Below, piece after piece: positions 35,942 through 44,581 of a stretch of DNA of 64,000 bases (position 1 is its first letter; every line of letters begins with the position of its first letter). The notes under the pieces were generated by a model, which had not been told where the DNA came from, did no database searches, and saw only the letters and a program-made list of their open reading frames with translations. The DNA comes from Virgibacillus litoralis. Its GTDB lineage: Bacteria; Bacillota; Bacilli; Bacillales; Amphibacillaceae. Made by a program: the position numbers and the translations under genes. The stretch spans positions 310,001 to 374,000 of the forward strand of contig NZ_JAGGKK010000001.1 of assembly GCF_017873675.1 (NCBI RefSeq). Reading direction: 5' to 3'.

Positions 35942-37411
35942 TTATTTCTTATTTCGAATCTTTCTTATTTCATCTGCAACAAATTGTACTTGTGTCCCGA
36001 CAACAACCTGTATATTATGCTTGCCAACAACATTTATGCCTGGCACACCTGTTGCTTTAATCTTCTCCTGATCTACCTTATCCATATCATTTACTTCAAG
36101 TCTTAAGCGAGATACGCAGTTATCAACTGTTGTCACGTTCTCATCTCCGCCTAAACCTTCATAAATTTTCTCAGCCATTTCAGCTGTTTCATCTTTCTCA
36201 GCCCCATCGGTGGCATCCAAGCTTTCCGCTTCGCCTACTTCTTCTCCTTGCACGTCAGCATCGTCTTCACGACCTGGTGTCTTCAAGTCAAATTTGACAA
36301 TTAGGAAACGGAACAAGAAGTAATATATTACGCCAAAAACAAGGCCTTGTACAACAAGCATGAGTGGCTGATTGGCAATTGGTACACCCAAGCTTAGCGT
36401 ATAGTCAACTAAACCAGCACTGAAACTAAATCCAGCGGTCCATTCAAACATTGCAGCAATAGCCATCGAAAGTCCTGTAAGTGCCGCGTGAACAACATAT
36501 AGTAATGGCGCCAAGAACATGAATGAGAATTCGAGTGGTTCGGTTACACCGGTGAAGAATGATGCGAATCCGGCAGCCATCATCAATGATGCAGTTTGTT
36601 TTTTACGTTTCGTTTTTGCTGTATGATACATTGCCAATGCTGCTGCAGGCAAACCAAACATCATAATCGGGAAGTACCCAGCTAAGTACCGTCCAGTAAT
36701 TCCCTTTTCTCCTTCACTCGCCCAGAAATTAGCAATATCATCTATCCCTGCAACATTAAACCAGAAAACAGAATTCAACGCATGATGCAACCCTGTTGGA
36801 ATGAGCAATCTGTTAAAGAACCCATACAAACCAGCTCCAAATGCTCCTAAATCACTTATACCTGTACCAAATGAAACCAGTCCTGAATAGACAACCGGCC
36901 AAACGAAGAAGAGAGCAGCTGATACAACCATCATAGCTGCAGCACTCATAATTGGTACAAGCCGCTTACCACTGAAGAAAGCTAGAGCATCCGGCAGCCT
37001 GACTTCACTAAACCGGTTATACATCATCGAGGCTACAATTCCGGATAAAATACCAATAAACACGTTTTCAATACTTTCAAAAGCTGGATTGACAGAACTT
37101 TCCTCAATCCCTTGCAAACCAGCAACTCCACCTACATTTAATAGATTTGTTACAACCAAAAAGGCTACAAGTCCGCTTAATCCAGCAGCGCCATCTTGCT
37201 CTTTCGACATTCCAATTGCAACACCAACAGCAAATAATATACCAAGATTTCCAATAATGGCTAACCCGCCATTGGTCAGAAATGTTGCAATTGTACTGTC
37301 GGCAGCAAAGTTAAGAATCCAGTTTCCAATACCAATCAGAATTGCCGCAGCCGGTAATACCGCAACCGGAAGCATTAATGAGCGGCCAAGATTCTGCAAA
37401 TACTTCATCAT
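35942..37411 (-). CDS. PTS EIICB component, GlcNAc/glucose type
   Basis: This 489-residue transporter has an EIIC membrane domain (about 1-370) with LLIPTGLHHALNSVFWF and the GVTEPLEFSFMF motif, an acidic linker (about 380-425), and a C-terminal EIIB domain with phosphorylated Cys432 in DNCVSRLRL. The LHHALNSVFWF form resembles N-acetylglucosamine-specific enzymes (NagE/NagP) more than PtsG. EIIA is encoded separately at 38383. AGGAGG precedes the start. Confidence 0.85.
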   Translation of the reverse strand: MMKYLQNLGRSLMLPVAVLPAAAILIGIGNWILNFAADSTIATFLTNGGLAIIGNLGILFAVGVAIGMSKEQDGAAGLSGLVAFLVVTNLLNVGGVAGLQGIEESSVNPAFESIENVFIGILSGIVASMMYNRFSEVRLPDALAFFSGKRLVPIMSAAAMMVVSAALFFVWPVVYSGLVSFGTGISDLGAFGAGLYGFFNRLLIPTGLHHALNSVFWFNVAGIDDIANFWASEGEKGITGRYLAGYFPIMMFGLPAAALAMYHTAKTKRKKQTASLMMAAGFASFFTGVTEPLEFSFMFLAPLLYVVHAALTGLSMAIAAMFEWTAGFSFSAGLVDYTLSLGVPIANQPLMLVVQGLVFGVIYYFLFRFLIVKFDLKTPGREDDADVQGEEVGEAESLDATDGAEKDETAEMAEKIYEGLGGDENVTTVDNCVSRLRLEVNDMDKVDQEKIKATGVPGINVVGKHNIQVVVGTQVQFVADEIRKIRNKK

Positions 37412-37523
37412 TATAAATTCCTCCTAACATAGATTAATATTTCATAAAATATGAATTCTGATACATTTGCTCAAAATGTGAATTCGTTTTCAAAGAATGA
37501 GCTCATAAATTCTTTCTGCACTT

Positions 37524-38342
37524 TCAATGTGTTCTTAACCTTTCGATATGAAGCGTGATGTATCCCAACTCTTCCTCAGGAAGCTCAATTTGATAGGAAG
37601 CATATAATTCCTGAGATACTTTTTGTGCACATTGAAATGAATAAGTATACTTCTTCTTAATCATTTCAAACATCTCATCATCCATCACATGACTCTCGTA
37701 CCATTTTGCTCTGCTTAAAGCGAACTGCAAATGCGTTACTAACCGTTCATAGGATATGTCGGCTTCATGAATCTCGATATTTAAATACCTTTTAATAGTC
37801 TGCACCATATCCTGGATTATTGTCGTTTGCTTAACCGTTTCGTGAATATCACCCCCTTGAAGTTTCATCGTATGAATATACAGCGCTATAAACGCTGCTT
37901 CATCGGCAGGCATCTCAATGTGAAACTTCTCCTTAATGTGCTCAATGGCCCATAAACCAATTTCAAATTCTTCCCTGTATAAAATTTTAATTTCCTGCAA
38001 CAGTTTGTTTTTTAACTTGATACCACTCTGTTCCCGTTCAATTGCAAAGGAAATATGATCTGCCAGCTGTACACGTATATGCTCGCTTAATTCTGTTCCT
38101 AAGCGCTTTTCCGTATAGTTAATTATTTCTTCTGATATGGTGAAATGCTCTTCTGGTATCCTGAGTAAGAGCTGCTGCAGTTTTTCATTTTCCTTCAGGA
38201 CAAACAACTTCTCTAACTTGTTAGAAGTTACAATGTCATTTTTTTGCTTACCAAAAGCCACACCAGCTCCAATAGCAATCTTTTCTTCCTGTTCATCAAT
38301 AACAATTGCCGCATTGTTATTTAATATTTTTTTTATTTTCAC
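37524..38342 (-). CDS. PRD-containing transcriptional antiterminator (GlcT/LicT-like)
   Basis: This 272-residue protein has an N-terminal RNA-binding CAT domain (MKIKKILNNNAAIV..GAGVAFGKQKND, about 1-56) and two PRD domains with conserved histidines (EHIRVQLADHISFAIER; EAAFIALYIHTM; EELGYITLHIERL). It should bind the RAT hairpin in the leader at about 38970-39005 and stop termination when the PTS sugar is present. A GTG start follows GGAAGTGG. It lies between the EIIA and EIICB genes. Confidence 0.87.
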   Translation of the reverse strand: MKIKKILNNNAAIVIDEQEEKIAIGAGVAFGKQKNDIVTSNKLEKLFVLKENEKLQQLLLRIPEEHFTISEEIINYTEKRLGTELSEHIRVQLADHISFAIEREQSGIKLKNKLLQEIKILYREEFEIGLWAIEHIKEKFHIEMPADEAAFIALYIHTMKLQGGDIHETVKQTTIIQDMVQTIKRYLNIEIHEADISYERLVTHLQFALSRAKWYESHVMDDEMFEMIKKKYTYSFQCAQKVSQELYASYQIELPEEELGYITLHIERLRTH

Positions 38343-38382
38343 CTGAAGCCACTTCCTTCATAGCACGTTTTTCATTCAATGA

Positions 38383-38877
38383 TCACTGCTCAGAAGTTGT
38401 GATTATCACCGTTTCTCCAGCTATACTTTCTCTTTCTTCAGTCATACTGAATGTTTTACCGGTGTCCTTTCCATTTGTAATAACAATTGGAGATATATCA
38501 CTTGAAGCATTATTCCGAACATATTCCAGATCAAATTCCATCAGCGAATCGCCTACTGACACTTTATCGCCAGTGCTGACATTGATGGTGAAGCCCTTCC
38601 CTTCCAGTGAGACTGTCTCAAGTCCTATGTGAATGAGGATTTCGATTCCGTCTCCTGTGCGCAGCCCAATTGCATGCTTTGTATCAGGTATTTGAACAAC
38701 TTCACCTTCAACCGGAGAATAAACCTGTCCTTTATTTGGCTTAATCGCAATTCCGTCTCCCATCATCTTCTGGCTAAAAACCGGATCCGGAACTTCCTCT
38801 AACGATACAATTTCGCCGTTAATTGGTGCATATATTTTCGTGTTTGAACTTTCCTTTTTAAACAGATTTTTAAACAT
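38383..38877 (-). CDS. PTS EIIA(Glc)-family phosphocarrier
   Basis: This 164-residue single-domain EIIA has the active histidine His83 in LIHIGLETVSLEGKGF and its partner His68 (KHAIGL). It passes phosphate from HPr to the EIIB domain of the neighbouring transporter. AAAGGAGG precedes the ATG. First gene of the operon, following the RAT/terminator leader. Confidence 0.9.
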   Translation of the reverse strand: MFKNLFKKESSNTKIYAPINGEIVSLEEVPDPVFSQKMMGDGIAIKPNKGQVYSPVEGEVVQIPDTKHAIGLRTGDGIEILIHIGLETVSLEGKGFTINVSTGDKVSVGDSLMEFDLEYVRNNASSDISPIVITNGKDTGKTFSMTEERESIAGETVIITTSEQ

Positions 38878-38925
38878 AACAACATTCCTCCTTTTAAGTA
38901 TAAGTATGTGCAGAAGTTACTGAAA

Positions 38926-39005
38926 CTAAAAAAGACATGGCGGTTTAGAGAAGGACCTGTGCCCCCTCAAAATACCACCATGCCTAATCAAGTCAGTAAC
39001 ATGTG
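38926..39005 (-). promoter_or_regulatory. RAT antiterminator and overlapping terminator
   Basis: On the minus strand ATGTTACTGACTTGATTAGG (from about 39003) matches the RAT pattern TTACTG..AGGCA. It overlaps the 5' arm (GGCATGGTGGT) of a hairpin whose 3' arm (ACCGCCATGTC) is followed by TTTTTT. This is the standard layout for PRD antitermination. A possible promoter (TTGATT, 18 bp, TACGAT) lies at 39032-39061. Confidence 0.75.
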
Positions 39006-39061
39006 ATTCGTAATTATTTTTTCTTGAGACTATCGTATCATCATTCAAATGGAAAAATCAA

Positions 39062-39547
39062 TCATTCACTTTTAAAAATTATCTCGTCCTCATCATCAAT
39101 TCGTTCTCTATTTCTAAATATAAAGAACTGAATTGGCATCACAGCCATAAGGGTAACAAATACCAATACAAGATGAAGCGTCTCATTTTTAGAGTATCTT
39201 TTAATGATAAAATAAAAACCATAAATTAAAAGAATATTAGAAGCAAGACCAACAAACGGTATAAACCAGGATAGGAAAAATGCACATGCCATCGTTACGC
39301 CATAAACCAGCGTAAATTTACCACGCAGCGATTCATGCACATCATCCTCAACGAGTTGTGTAATTAAAAAGGTATTAACAATCGGTATCCATGCCATCCA
39401 CGCCAGATCACTTTTGCCTTCCCGTTTAGCCATTTTAAATAATCCAATCGCCATTAAAATATGAAATACAATTGCAACCACTAGTAAAAAGAGAATCAGA
39501 AATAAAAATCCGGCAAGAAAAAGAAACATACCTTCATCACTATTCAT
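39062..39547 (-). CDS. Four-helix membrane protein of unknown function
   Basis: This 161-residue protein has a long N-terminal hydrophobic helix (about 7-35), three more helices (about 80-150) and an acidic C-terminus (DDEDEIIFKSE). The segment KSDLAWMAWIPIVNTFLITQLV is distinctive, but I cannot name the family. It follows the RDD protein and may share its function in membrane upkeep. Confidence 0.65.
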   Translation of the reverse strand: MNSDEGMFLFLAGFLFLILFLLVVAIVFHILMAIGLFKMAKREGKSDLAWMAWIPIVNTFLITQLVEDDVHESLRGKFTLVYGVTMACAFFLSWFIPFVGLASNILLIYGFYFIIKRYSKNETLHLVLVFVTLMAVMPIQFFIFRNRERIDDEDEIIFKSE

Positions 39548-39562
39548 TTAATCCCTCCATTT

Positions 39563-39585
39563 TTAGTAAACTTGGCTAATCTGCC
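39563..39585 (-). repeat. Possible fragment of the dispersed element
   Basis: TTAGTAAACTTGGCTAATCT and GCCAA resemble the first hairpin of the element; nothing of the second half is seen. The similarity may be chance. Confidence 0.35.
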
Positions 39586-39590
39586 AAAAT

Positions 39591-39613
39591 GCCCGGGCAC
39601 CGATGCGCCCGGA
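39591..39613 (-). terminator. Terminator after the yteJ-like gene
   Basis: CCGGGC and GCCCGG arms with an 8-nt loop; ATTTT follows two bases later on the minus strand. Confidence 0.65.
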
Positions 39614-39620
39614 CTTATTA

Positions 39621-40079
39621 TTATTTATCAAACACTACCCGCGTATTGCCAATCATGTCATGTATTCCTTGTTTCTCTCCACCAAACGCAACAAACAAAT
39701 ATAACAATCCAGTAAAGAAAAACACACGGTGAATAAATCGCCCAACTACTTCTCTAAAAAGAAGATCCTTCCACTCGAGTGGCTGAGCATCTTCTCGAAT
39801 AACGCGCAAGCCAAAAATCATTTTTCCTAACGTCTGACCAAAATATTTCGTCATTAGCAGAAAGTACAAATACAAGACAATCACACTAACGATACCAGCC
39901 ATTGTCCAGAAACCAATATCAATTCCAGCCCCATCATTAATAAATTTAAATGGAGTAAGCAGGATGCCGTTAATGCTAAATACAATAAGCAAATCAGCTA
40001 TATATGCCCAGAATCGCATCCAGAATCCAGCATATCTGTAATCAACACTCTCCATATTTTCTACTTCATTTTCACTCAT
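39621..40079 (-). CDS. yteJ: RDD-family membrane protein (YteJ-like)
   Basis: This 152-residue protein opens with the RDD signature YAGFWMRFWAYIADLLIVF and has three or four helices plus QTLGKMIFGLRVI. It lies 12 bp after sppA, the same arrangement as sppA-yteJ in Bacillus subtilis, where the two proteins are linked to resistance against membrane-active peptides. Confidence 0.88.
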   Translation of the reverse strand: MSENEVENMESVDYRYAGFWMRFWAYIADLLIVFSINGILLTPFKFINDGAGIDIGFWTMAGIVSVIVLYLYFLLMTKYFGQTLGKMIFGLRVIREDAQPLEWKDLLFREVVGRFIHRVFFFTGLLYLFVAFGGEKQGIHDMIGNTRVVFDK

Positions 40080-40091
40080 GACGGCACCCCC

Positions 40092-41090
40092 TTATTTAGA
40101 ATATAGGTACATAGCGCGTGGCCCATTGGATTCACGCAACAATTCCTTGATACCGAATAATTCTGTTTGTCCTTTAAACATTCCTTGTAATGTACCACCT
40201 AAAAATTCGTTAATTTCAAGACCCTTTTTATATTCAATCACTTTGGCATGATCCCAGCCATTATCTTCTTTCATAATGGCAATCGTATCAGTAAGCGACC
40301 CAAGCTCATCAACAAGACCGTTATTTGCAGCTTGTTCACCGGTATACACACGGCCATCGCCAAGTTCACGGACTTTCGACTCCGACATATCACGGCCATT
40401 CACAATCACTTCCACAAAATCACCATATAAATTATCAATCATCGTCTGTAAAATTTTTCGTTCTTCATCGGTCATTTCACGTGACTGTGACATAATGTCT
40501 TTGAACTCGCCACTTTTAATCGTATTAAATTTAATACCATGTTCATTCGCAAATTCTGCAAAATTAAAGCTCTCCATAATAACACCAATCGAACCCGTTA
40601 ATGTTGCAGAATGCGCAACAATTTTATCTGCAGGAGCAGAAATATAATAACCGCCTGATGCCGCTGTATTTCCCATCGATACATAAACAGGTTTGTCATG
40701 CTCTTCTTTTATCTTAATAATTTTGTCATGTATCTCATCACTTTCTACAACACCCCCGCCCGGTGTATTTACACGTAAAATAATGCCGTCAACAGTTGAG
40801 TCTTCCCCAGCTGCTTCAAGCATTTCCAAGAATCGCTCATGATTATATCCACCTGTATTAAGCAAGGAAGCTGTAGATGTATTTTGAATTACTCCATCCA
40901 ATTCAAGTACTGCAATCTTGTTGCCTGTTCCTTCCTCGACAACCTCTTCTTGAAATTTCTGCGAAGAATCCGGGAAGTTGAACATCTTTTCAAAATCAGC
41001 CGTAACGACACTCGTTACAGCCTGAAAACCTAGTGAAACGACAAATAAAACAACCGCCACACCAAGCGCAATCCAACGTTTTGTATTCAA
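40092..41090 (-). CDS. sppA: Signal peptide peptidase SppA (S49)
   Basis: This 332-residue protein has a membrane anchor (residues about 5-25), RVNTPGGGV, the nucleophile Ser145 in AASGGYYIS and the general base Lys197 in KSGEFKDIMS, 52 residues apart as in Bacillus SppA. TTG at 41090 is favoured: GGAGG is eight bases away and the product begins MNTKRWIAL, like the B. subtilis protein. The in-frame ATG at 41096 is too near that site. It degrades leftover signal peptides in the membrane. Confidence 0.9.
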   Translation of the reverse strand: MNTKRWIALGVAVVLFVVSLGFQAVTSVVTADFEKMFNFPDSSQKFQEEVVEEGTGNKIAVLELDGVIQNTSTASLLNTGGYNHERFLEMLEAAGEDSTVDGIILRVNTPGGGVVESDEIHDKIIKIKEEHDKPVYVSMGNTAASGGYYISAPADKIVAHSATLTGSIGVIMESFNFAEFANEHGIKFNTIKSGEFKDIMSQSREMTDEERKILQTMIDNLYGDFVEVIVNGRDMSESKVRELGDGRVYTGEQAANNGLVDELGSLTDTIAIMKEDNGWDHAKVIEYKKGLEINEFLGGTLQGMFKGQTELFGIKELLRESNGPRAMYLYSK

Positions 41091-41199
41091 TTTCATGTCC
41101 TCCAATTCGTTCCTAGTTTATGTATTACCGCCATTTTACATTATTGTTAACAATTATGCAGAAAACTTGTACGTTTGTTACGCAAAATAGCGAGCCCAA

Positions 41200-41291
41200 A
41201 ATTAGAAAACTTGGCTTATCGTCAAGCCTTTATATAGATAAGCCTTAGTTGCACTGATGCAGTAAGAAAGGATTTATACTTTCTTATCTGT
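41200..41291 (+). repeat. Dispersed element, reference copy
   Basis: It reads AATTAGAAAACTTGG, an AAGCC arm, ATATAGATAAGCC, TTAGTTGCACTGATGCAGTA, AGAAAGGATTTATACTTTCT and ATCTG. Two inverted repeats are visible: CTTGGC/GTCAAG and CAGTAAGAAAG/CTTTCTTATCTG. There is no open frame or terminal transposase. Confidence 0.85.
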
Positions 41292-41319
41292 TTTGGACTA
41301 GGCCGATATCTACGTAAAA

Positions 41320-41538
41320 TCAATCAAGTTCAGATAATACAGCTTTCAATTTGTATAATTCCTCTTCCGTCAATGTAACCCCTTTTCCCATTTTCTCTTT
41401 GTTAGGTGACCAGTCTCTAAGGTCATATTTGGGATCACGTCCATTCCAGCTTACTAAGTTAAGCTCTTTTGTCCATCCTTTTGGCGACTCTGATAGAACC
41501 GCTACTGTTTCGATCACCTCATATTTCAGATCTGCCAC
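41320..41538 (-). CDS. YdbC-like PC4-fold single-stranded DNA-binding protein
   Basis: This 72-residue protein has the strand-rich YdbC/PC4 layout: KYEVIETVAVLSES..GWTKELNLVSWNG, then KYDLRDWSPNKEKMGKGVTL and a C-terminal helix. Relatives bind single-stranded DNA as dimers. It lies 11 bp after the SDR gene and may be co-transcribed with it. Confidence 0.75.
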   Translation of the reverse strand: MADLKYEVIETVAVLSESPKGWTKELNLVSWNGRDPKYDLRDWSPNKEKMGKGVTLTEEELYKLKAVLSELD

Positions 41539-41549
41539 ATTGATTCCTC

Positions 41550-42149
41550 CTAATAGACTTCATAGTTATTACCGGTTTGCATACCATCAACACTTTTAAC
41601 AAATGCACGAGCCACACGACCTGCAGGAACTGGATCAAATCCTGCAAAGAATTTACCAAGCTTTTCCCATGACTCCTGCACAATATTAGGACTTACACTA
41701 TTTATGCGGATCCCTCTAGGCATTTCAATTGATGATGCTTTAACGAATGCCTTGACGCCACCATTTGCCATTGCTGCAGAGGCACCTAATGGAATCGGAT
41801 CATCCATCATTACACCTGTAGTTAACGTAAAACTGCCACCGTCATTCACATATTCCATACCCAGCAGAACAAGATTTATTTGCCCTTTAAGTTTACTTTC
41901 AATTCCTTTTTCATTTAGCTCCGGTGTTAATTCAGAAACAGCTGTGAAATTCGCACCACCAGATGCATTGACTACAGCATCCACTTTTCCAATCTTTTTA
42001 TACATTTCTCTGATGCTATCCTCGGAAGTAATATCGACAGAAACATCTGCCCCATTTCGTCCCGCGCGAATTATTGAGTGATTCCCTCCTAATTCTCTTA
42101 CAATCTCTTTGCCAATTGTCCCAGCTGCACCTACAACAAGTATCCTCAT
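41550..42149 (-). CDS. Short-chain dehydrogenase/reductase
   Basis: This 199-residue minimal SDR has the nucleotide-binding GAAGTIGKEIV, then VNASGGANF, and a MANGGVKAFVKASSIEM segment where the usual YxxxK is degraded to N-G-G-V-K. NADP use is likely because of the Arg in IIRAGRNG. The altered catalytic tyrosine is a caution on activity. Substrate unknown. Confidence 0.75.
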   Translation of the reverse strand: MRILVVGAAGTIGKEIVRELGGNHSIIRAGRNGADVSVDITSEDSIREMYKKIGKVDAVVNASGGANFTAVSELTPELNEKGIESKLKGQINLVLLGMEYVNDGGSFTLTTGVMMDDPIPLGASAAMANGGVKAFVKASSIEMPRGIRINSVSPNIVQESWEKLGKFFAGFDPVPAGRVARAFVKSVDGMQTGNNYEVY

Positions 42150-42176
42150 ATGAAATCCAACTCCCCTTGATATTTT

Positions 42177-42788
42177 TTAGAAATAAAGCTTTTTGCTCCG
42201 TTTCACCCGCTTCACTTTCGGCGGAAAATAACCCCGTTCATAAATTCTCCCTTTTGAAATACTGCACCTCTTTAGAAATATATCCATTTCATCTGTCTCG
42301 TATGTCTCAAAAGCCTTCATTAAAATTTTGGCAGCAACTCTAGCATCCTCAAGTGCATGGTGATGCTCAAAGGTAATACCGTGATAACCAGCTACTGTAT
42401 TTAACTTATGATTCTCTAACTCGGGCCAAATTCTTTTAGAAATATTCACCGTACAAAGATAATCCATTTCAGGATATGTAAGGTTAAAGTAGTCCAATGT
42501 ATTTCGAATGACACTCATATCAAAACTGGCGTTATGCGCAATAACTATGTTATGAGATAAATAATCATTGAGTGTCGGCCACAATTCTGCAAACGTCGGC
42601 GCATCTGCCACATCTTCCTCTCGTATCCCATGAATACGCGTATTAAACGAGCTGAAATGCATCATTGGATTTATTAAACTATAAAATTCATCAACAATTC
42701 CATTTTCATTGGCGACAACAACACCAATCGCACATGGACTGTTTCTCTTTTCATTCGCCGTCTCAAAGTCAACGGATACGACATTCAT
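42177..42788 (-). CDS. DnaQ-family 3'-5' exonuclease
   Basis: This 203-residue protein has ExoI VVSVDFETAN, ExoII HNASFDMSVI and ExoIII HHALEDARVAA motifs, the DEDDh catalytic set of DNA polymerase III epsilon-like proofreading or repair nucleases. ATG at 42788 follows GAGGAGG by eight bases; the longer frame to 42845 lacks a ribosome site. It stands alone as a free exonuclease domain. Confidence 0.88.
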   Translation of the reverse strand: MNVVSVDFETANEKRNSPCAIGVVVANENGIVDEFYSLINPMMHFSSFNTRIHGIREEDVADAPTFAELWPTLNDYLSHNIVIAHNASFDMSVIRNTLDYFNLTYPEMDYLCTVNISKRIWPELENHKLNTVAGYHGITFEHHHALEDARVAAKILMKAFETYETDEMDIFLKRCSISKGRIYERGYFPPKVKRVKRSKKLYF

Positions 42789-42889
42789 GGATTGGCCTCC
42801 TCTACAACAATACTCTAACGTAATTTTAACATATCCCACGTTCAAACAACCCTGAAAAAGGATTTAAATTTTGATGTTGTTTATTTTTT

Positions 42890-43195
42890 CCGATTCCCGG
42901 TCGAATTCTGCTGATTCCGATCTAGCTAATCCATGATGAATATTAAAGAGATAGCAGCAGAAATGAGTGGCAAGGGAATCGGAATGTCAATCTTAAAGTA
43001 ATGAAGTGGATCGCGGTTCCGTTAAATGGGTAAAAAGCCCTCCTGTAAAGCTTGAATCGGATCCTCGTTCCGTTATTTACCCAATATCAATGAAAATTAT
43101 GGTTGAAAAGGGTGAATAGCGGAATGAGGATTACATAACACGGTTAAAATAGGCGTTTTCAAGGAAATAACGGAATGAGGATCCGGCAAATCCGT
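42890..43195. repeat. Dispersed GGAATGAGGATCCG-type repeats
   Basis: Units occur in both orientations: GGATCGCGGTTCCGTTA (about 43010), GGATCCTCGTTCCGTTATTT (about 43060), AATAGCGGAATGAGGATT (about 43117) and AATAACGGAATGAGGATCCG (about 43164). Degenerate GATTCCG pieces begin near 42890. Spacing is irregular. The same family occurs at 61944-62166. No gene is seen in this stretch. Confidence 0.8.
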
Positions 43196-43245
43196 GGCAC
43201 AAGCAAGTTTAGTAAATCAAAGTGTTTCAAATGCTAAAAATATTC

Positions 43246-43274
43246 TTGACATTCATTTGCAAGAGTTGTATCGT
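43246..43274 (+). promoter_or_regulatory. SigA promoter of the methionine-related operon
   Basis: TTGACA (43246-43251), a 17-bp spacer and TATCGT (43269-43274) lie about 30 bp before the S-box aptamer. Confidence 0.7.
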
Positions 43275-43302
43275 ATTCAATAATACAAAATTGAATAATT
43301 TT

Positions 43303-43405
43303 CTTATCCAGAGAGGTGGAGGGACTGGCCCATTGAAACCTCAGCAACAGATTTTAAATACTGTGCTAATTCCAGAAGCTGAAATGCTTAAAGCTTGAAG
43401 ATAAG
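43303..43405 (+). ncRNA. SAM-I (S-box) riboswitch aptamer
   Basis: The segment has the P1 arms CTTATC and GATAAG and the conserved core AGAGAGGTGGAGGGACTGGC, CCATTGAAACCTCAGCAAC, and a GTGCTAATTCCAGAAGC joining region. With the terminator after it, it should shut off the two downstream genes when S-adenosylmethionine is plentiful. Confidence 0.95.
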
Positions 43406-43428
43406 GAGAGTGATACTTAACGGTAACA

Positions 43429-43461
43429 AACCCTCTTCTATTTTCAGAAGTGGGTTTTTTT
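43429..43461 (+). terminator. Riboswitch-controlled terminator
   Basis: AACCC..CTTCT and AGAAG..GGGTT arms followed by TTTTTTT; the expression platform of the S-box leader. Confidence 0.88.
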
Positions 43462-43486
43462 ATTTTATTTAAAAGGAGGAAAACGA

Positions 43487-44536
43487 TTGAAGCGCAGTTT
43501 AGAAGAACGTTTAAAAGATGGAACTGTTATTGTTGGAGAAGGATATTTATTTGAATTAGAACGTAGAGGGTATTTGCAAGCAGGATCATTTGTTCCAGAG
43601 GTTGCACTTGATAACCCCGAAGCACTGAAACAGGCATACAGGGATTATATGTACGCAGGCTCAGACGTTGTATTAGCCTTTACGTATAATGCACACAGGG
43701 AAAAAATGCGCATTATTGGCAAAGAAGATCTACTAGAGCCATTAAACCGAAATGCTGTCCGCTTAGCAAAAGAGGTTGCCAAAGAACATCCCAGCGAAGA
43801 AGCGTTGGTGGCTGGAAATATCTCAAACACTAATATTTTCGATCCCGAAGACCCTGAATCCAAGACTAAGGTCAGAGGTATTTTTGCCGAAATGGTAAAA
43901 TGGTGCAAGGAAGAGGGCGTCGATTTCATTAACGGGGAAACGTTCTATTACCATGAAGAGGCACAAATTGCCTTGGAAGAAATTTTGAAACAGGATTTAC
44001 CAGCAGTCATCACGTTCGGACTAATGGGAGAGAATGTATTGAGGGATGGCTACACTGTAGAAGAATCCTGTAAAATACTTTCTGAAAATGGCGCACTGGT
44101 TGTGGGCATGAATTGTTTCCGGGGTCCTGAAACGATGCAGCCTTACCTTGTTGACATACGTAACAATGTAGATGGCTATGTGGGTGGACTCCCTATCCCA
44201 TACCGCACTTCAGAGGAAAATCCGACATTCTTTAATTTACCGGATGGAGGATGCAGCTGCCATCTGCCTTTAGAAACAACTTTTCCGACTGCGCTTGATC
44301 CGCTTTACCATAACCGTTACGAGTTGGCAGCCTGGGCAAAAGAGGCAAACGACATCGGGATAAATTATATCGGCCTTTGTTGCGGTGCCTCACCAGCAAT
44401 GCTGCGTTCAGTAGCTGAAGCTGTAGGAGTTAAAACTGTAAACTCAAAATATTCCCCAGACATGGAGAAGCATTTCTTGTTTGGGACAGACAAAACGCTT
44501 CAAGAACATAATCAGAGCTACCGTTTAAAAGCTTAA
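43487..44536 (+). CDS. Homocysteine S-methyltransferase (BHMT-like domain)
   Basis: This 349-residue protein has the BHMT/MmuM-type zinc ligands Cys210 (VGMNCF), Cys298 and Cys299 (GLCCGASPAM) on a TIM barrel. It should transfer a methyl group, from betaine, S-methylmethionine or another donor, to homocysteine to form methionine. The TTG start is seven bases after AAAAGGAGG. The DGGCSCHLP insertion near 253-261 is not a typical MmuM feature I recall. It lies directly after the S-box. Confidence 0.82.
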   Translation: MKRSLEERLKDGTVIVGEGYLFELERRGYLQAGSFVPEVALDNPEALKQAYRDYMYAGSDVVLAFTYNAHREKMRIIGKEDLLEPLNRNAVRLAKEVAKEHPSEEALVAGNISNTNIFDPEDPESKTKVRGIFAEMVKWCKEEGVDFINGETFYYHEEAQIALEEILKQDLPAVITFGLMGENVLRDGYTVEESCKILSENGALVVGMNCFRGPETMQPYLVDIRNNVDGYVGGLPIPYRTSEENPTFFNLPDGGCSCHLPLETTFPTALDPLYHNRYELAAWAKEANDIGINYIGLCCGASPAMLRSVAEAVGVKTVNSKYSPDMEKHFLFGTDKTLQEHNQSYRLKA

Positions 44537-44581
44537 AAAAATACAATTCTACAAAACTAAAAACAGAAAGAAGGAATTTAC

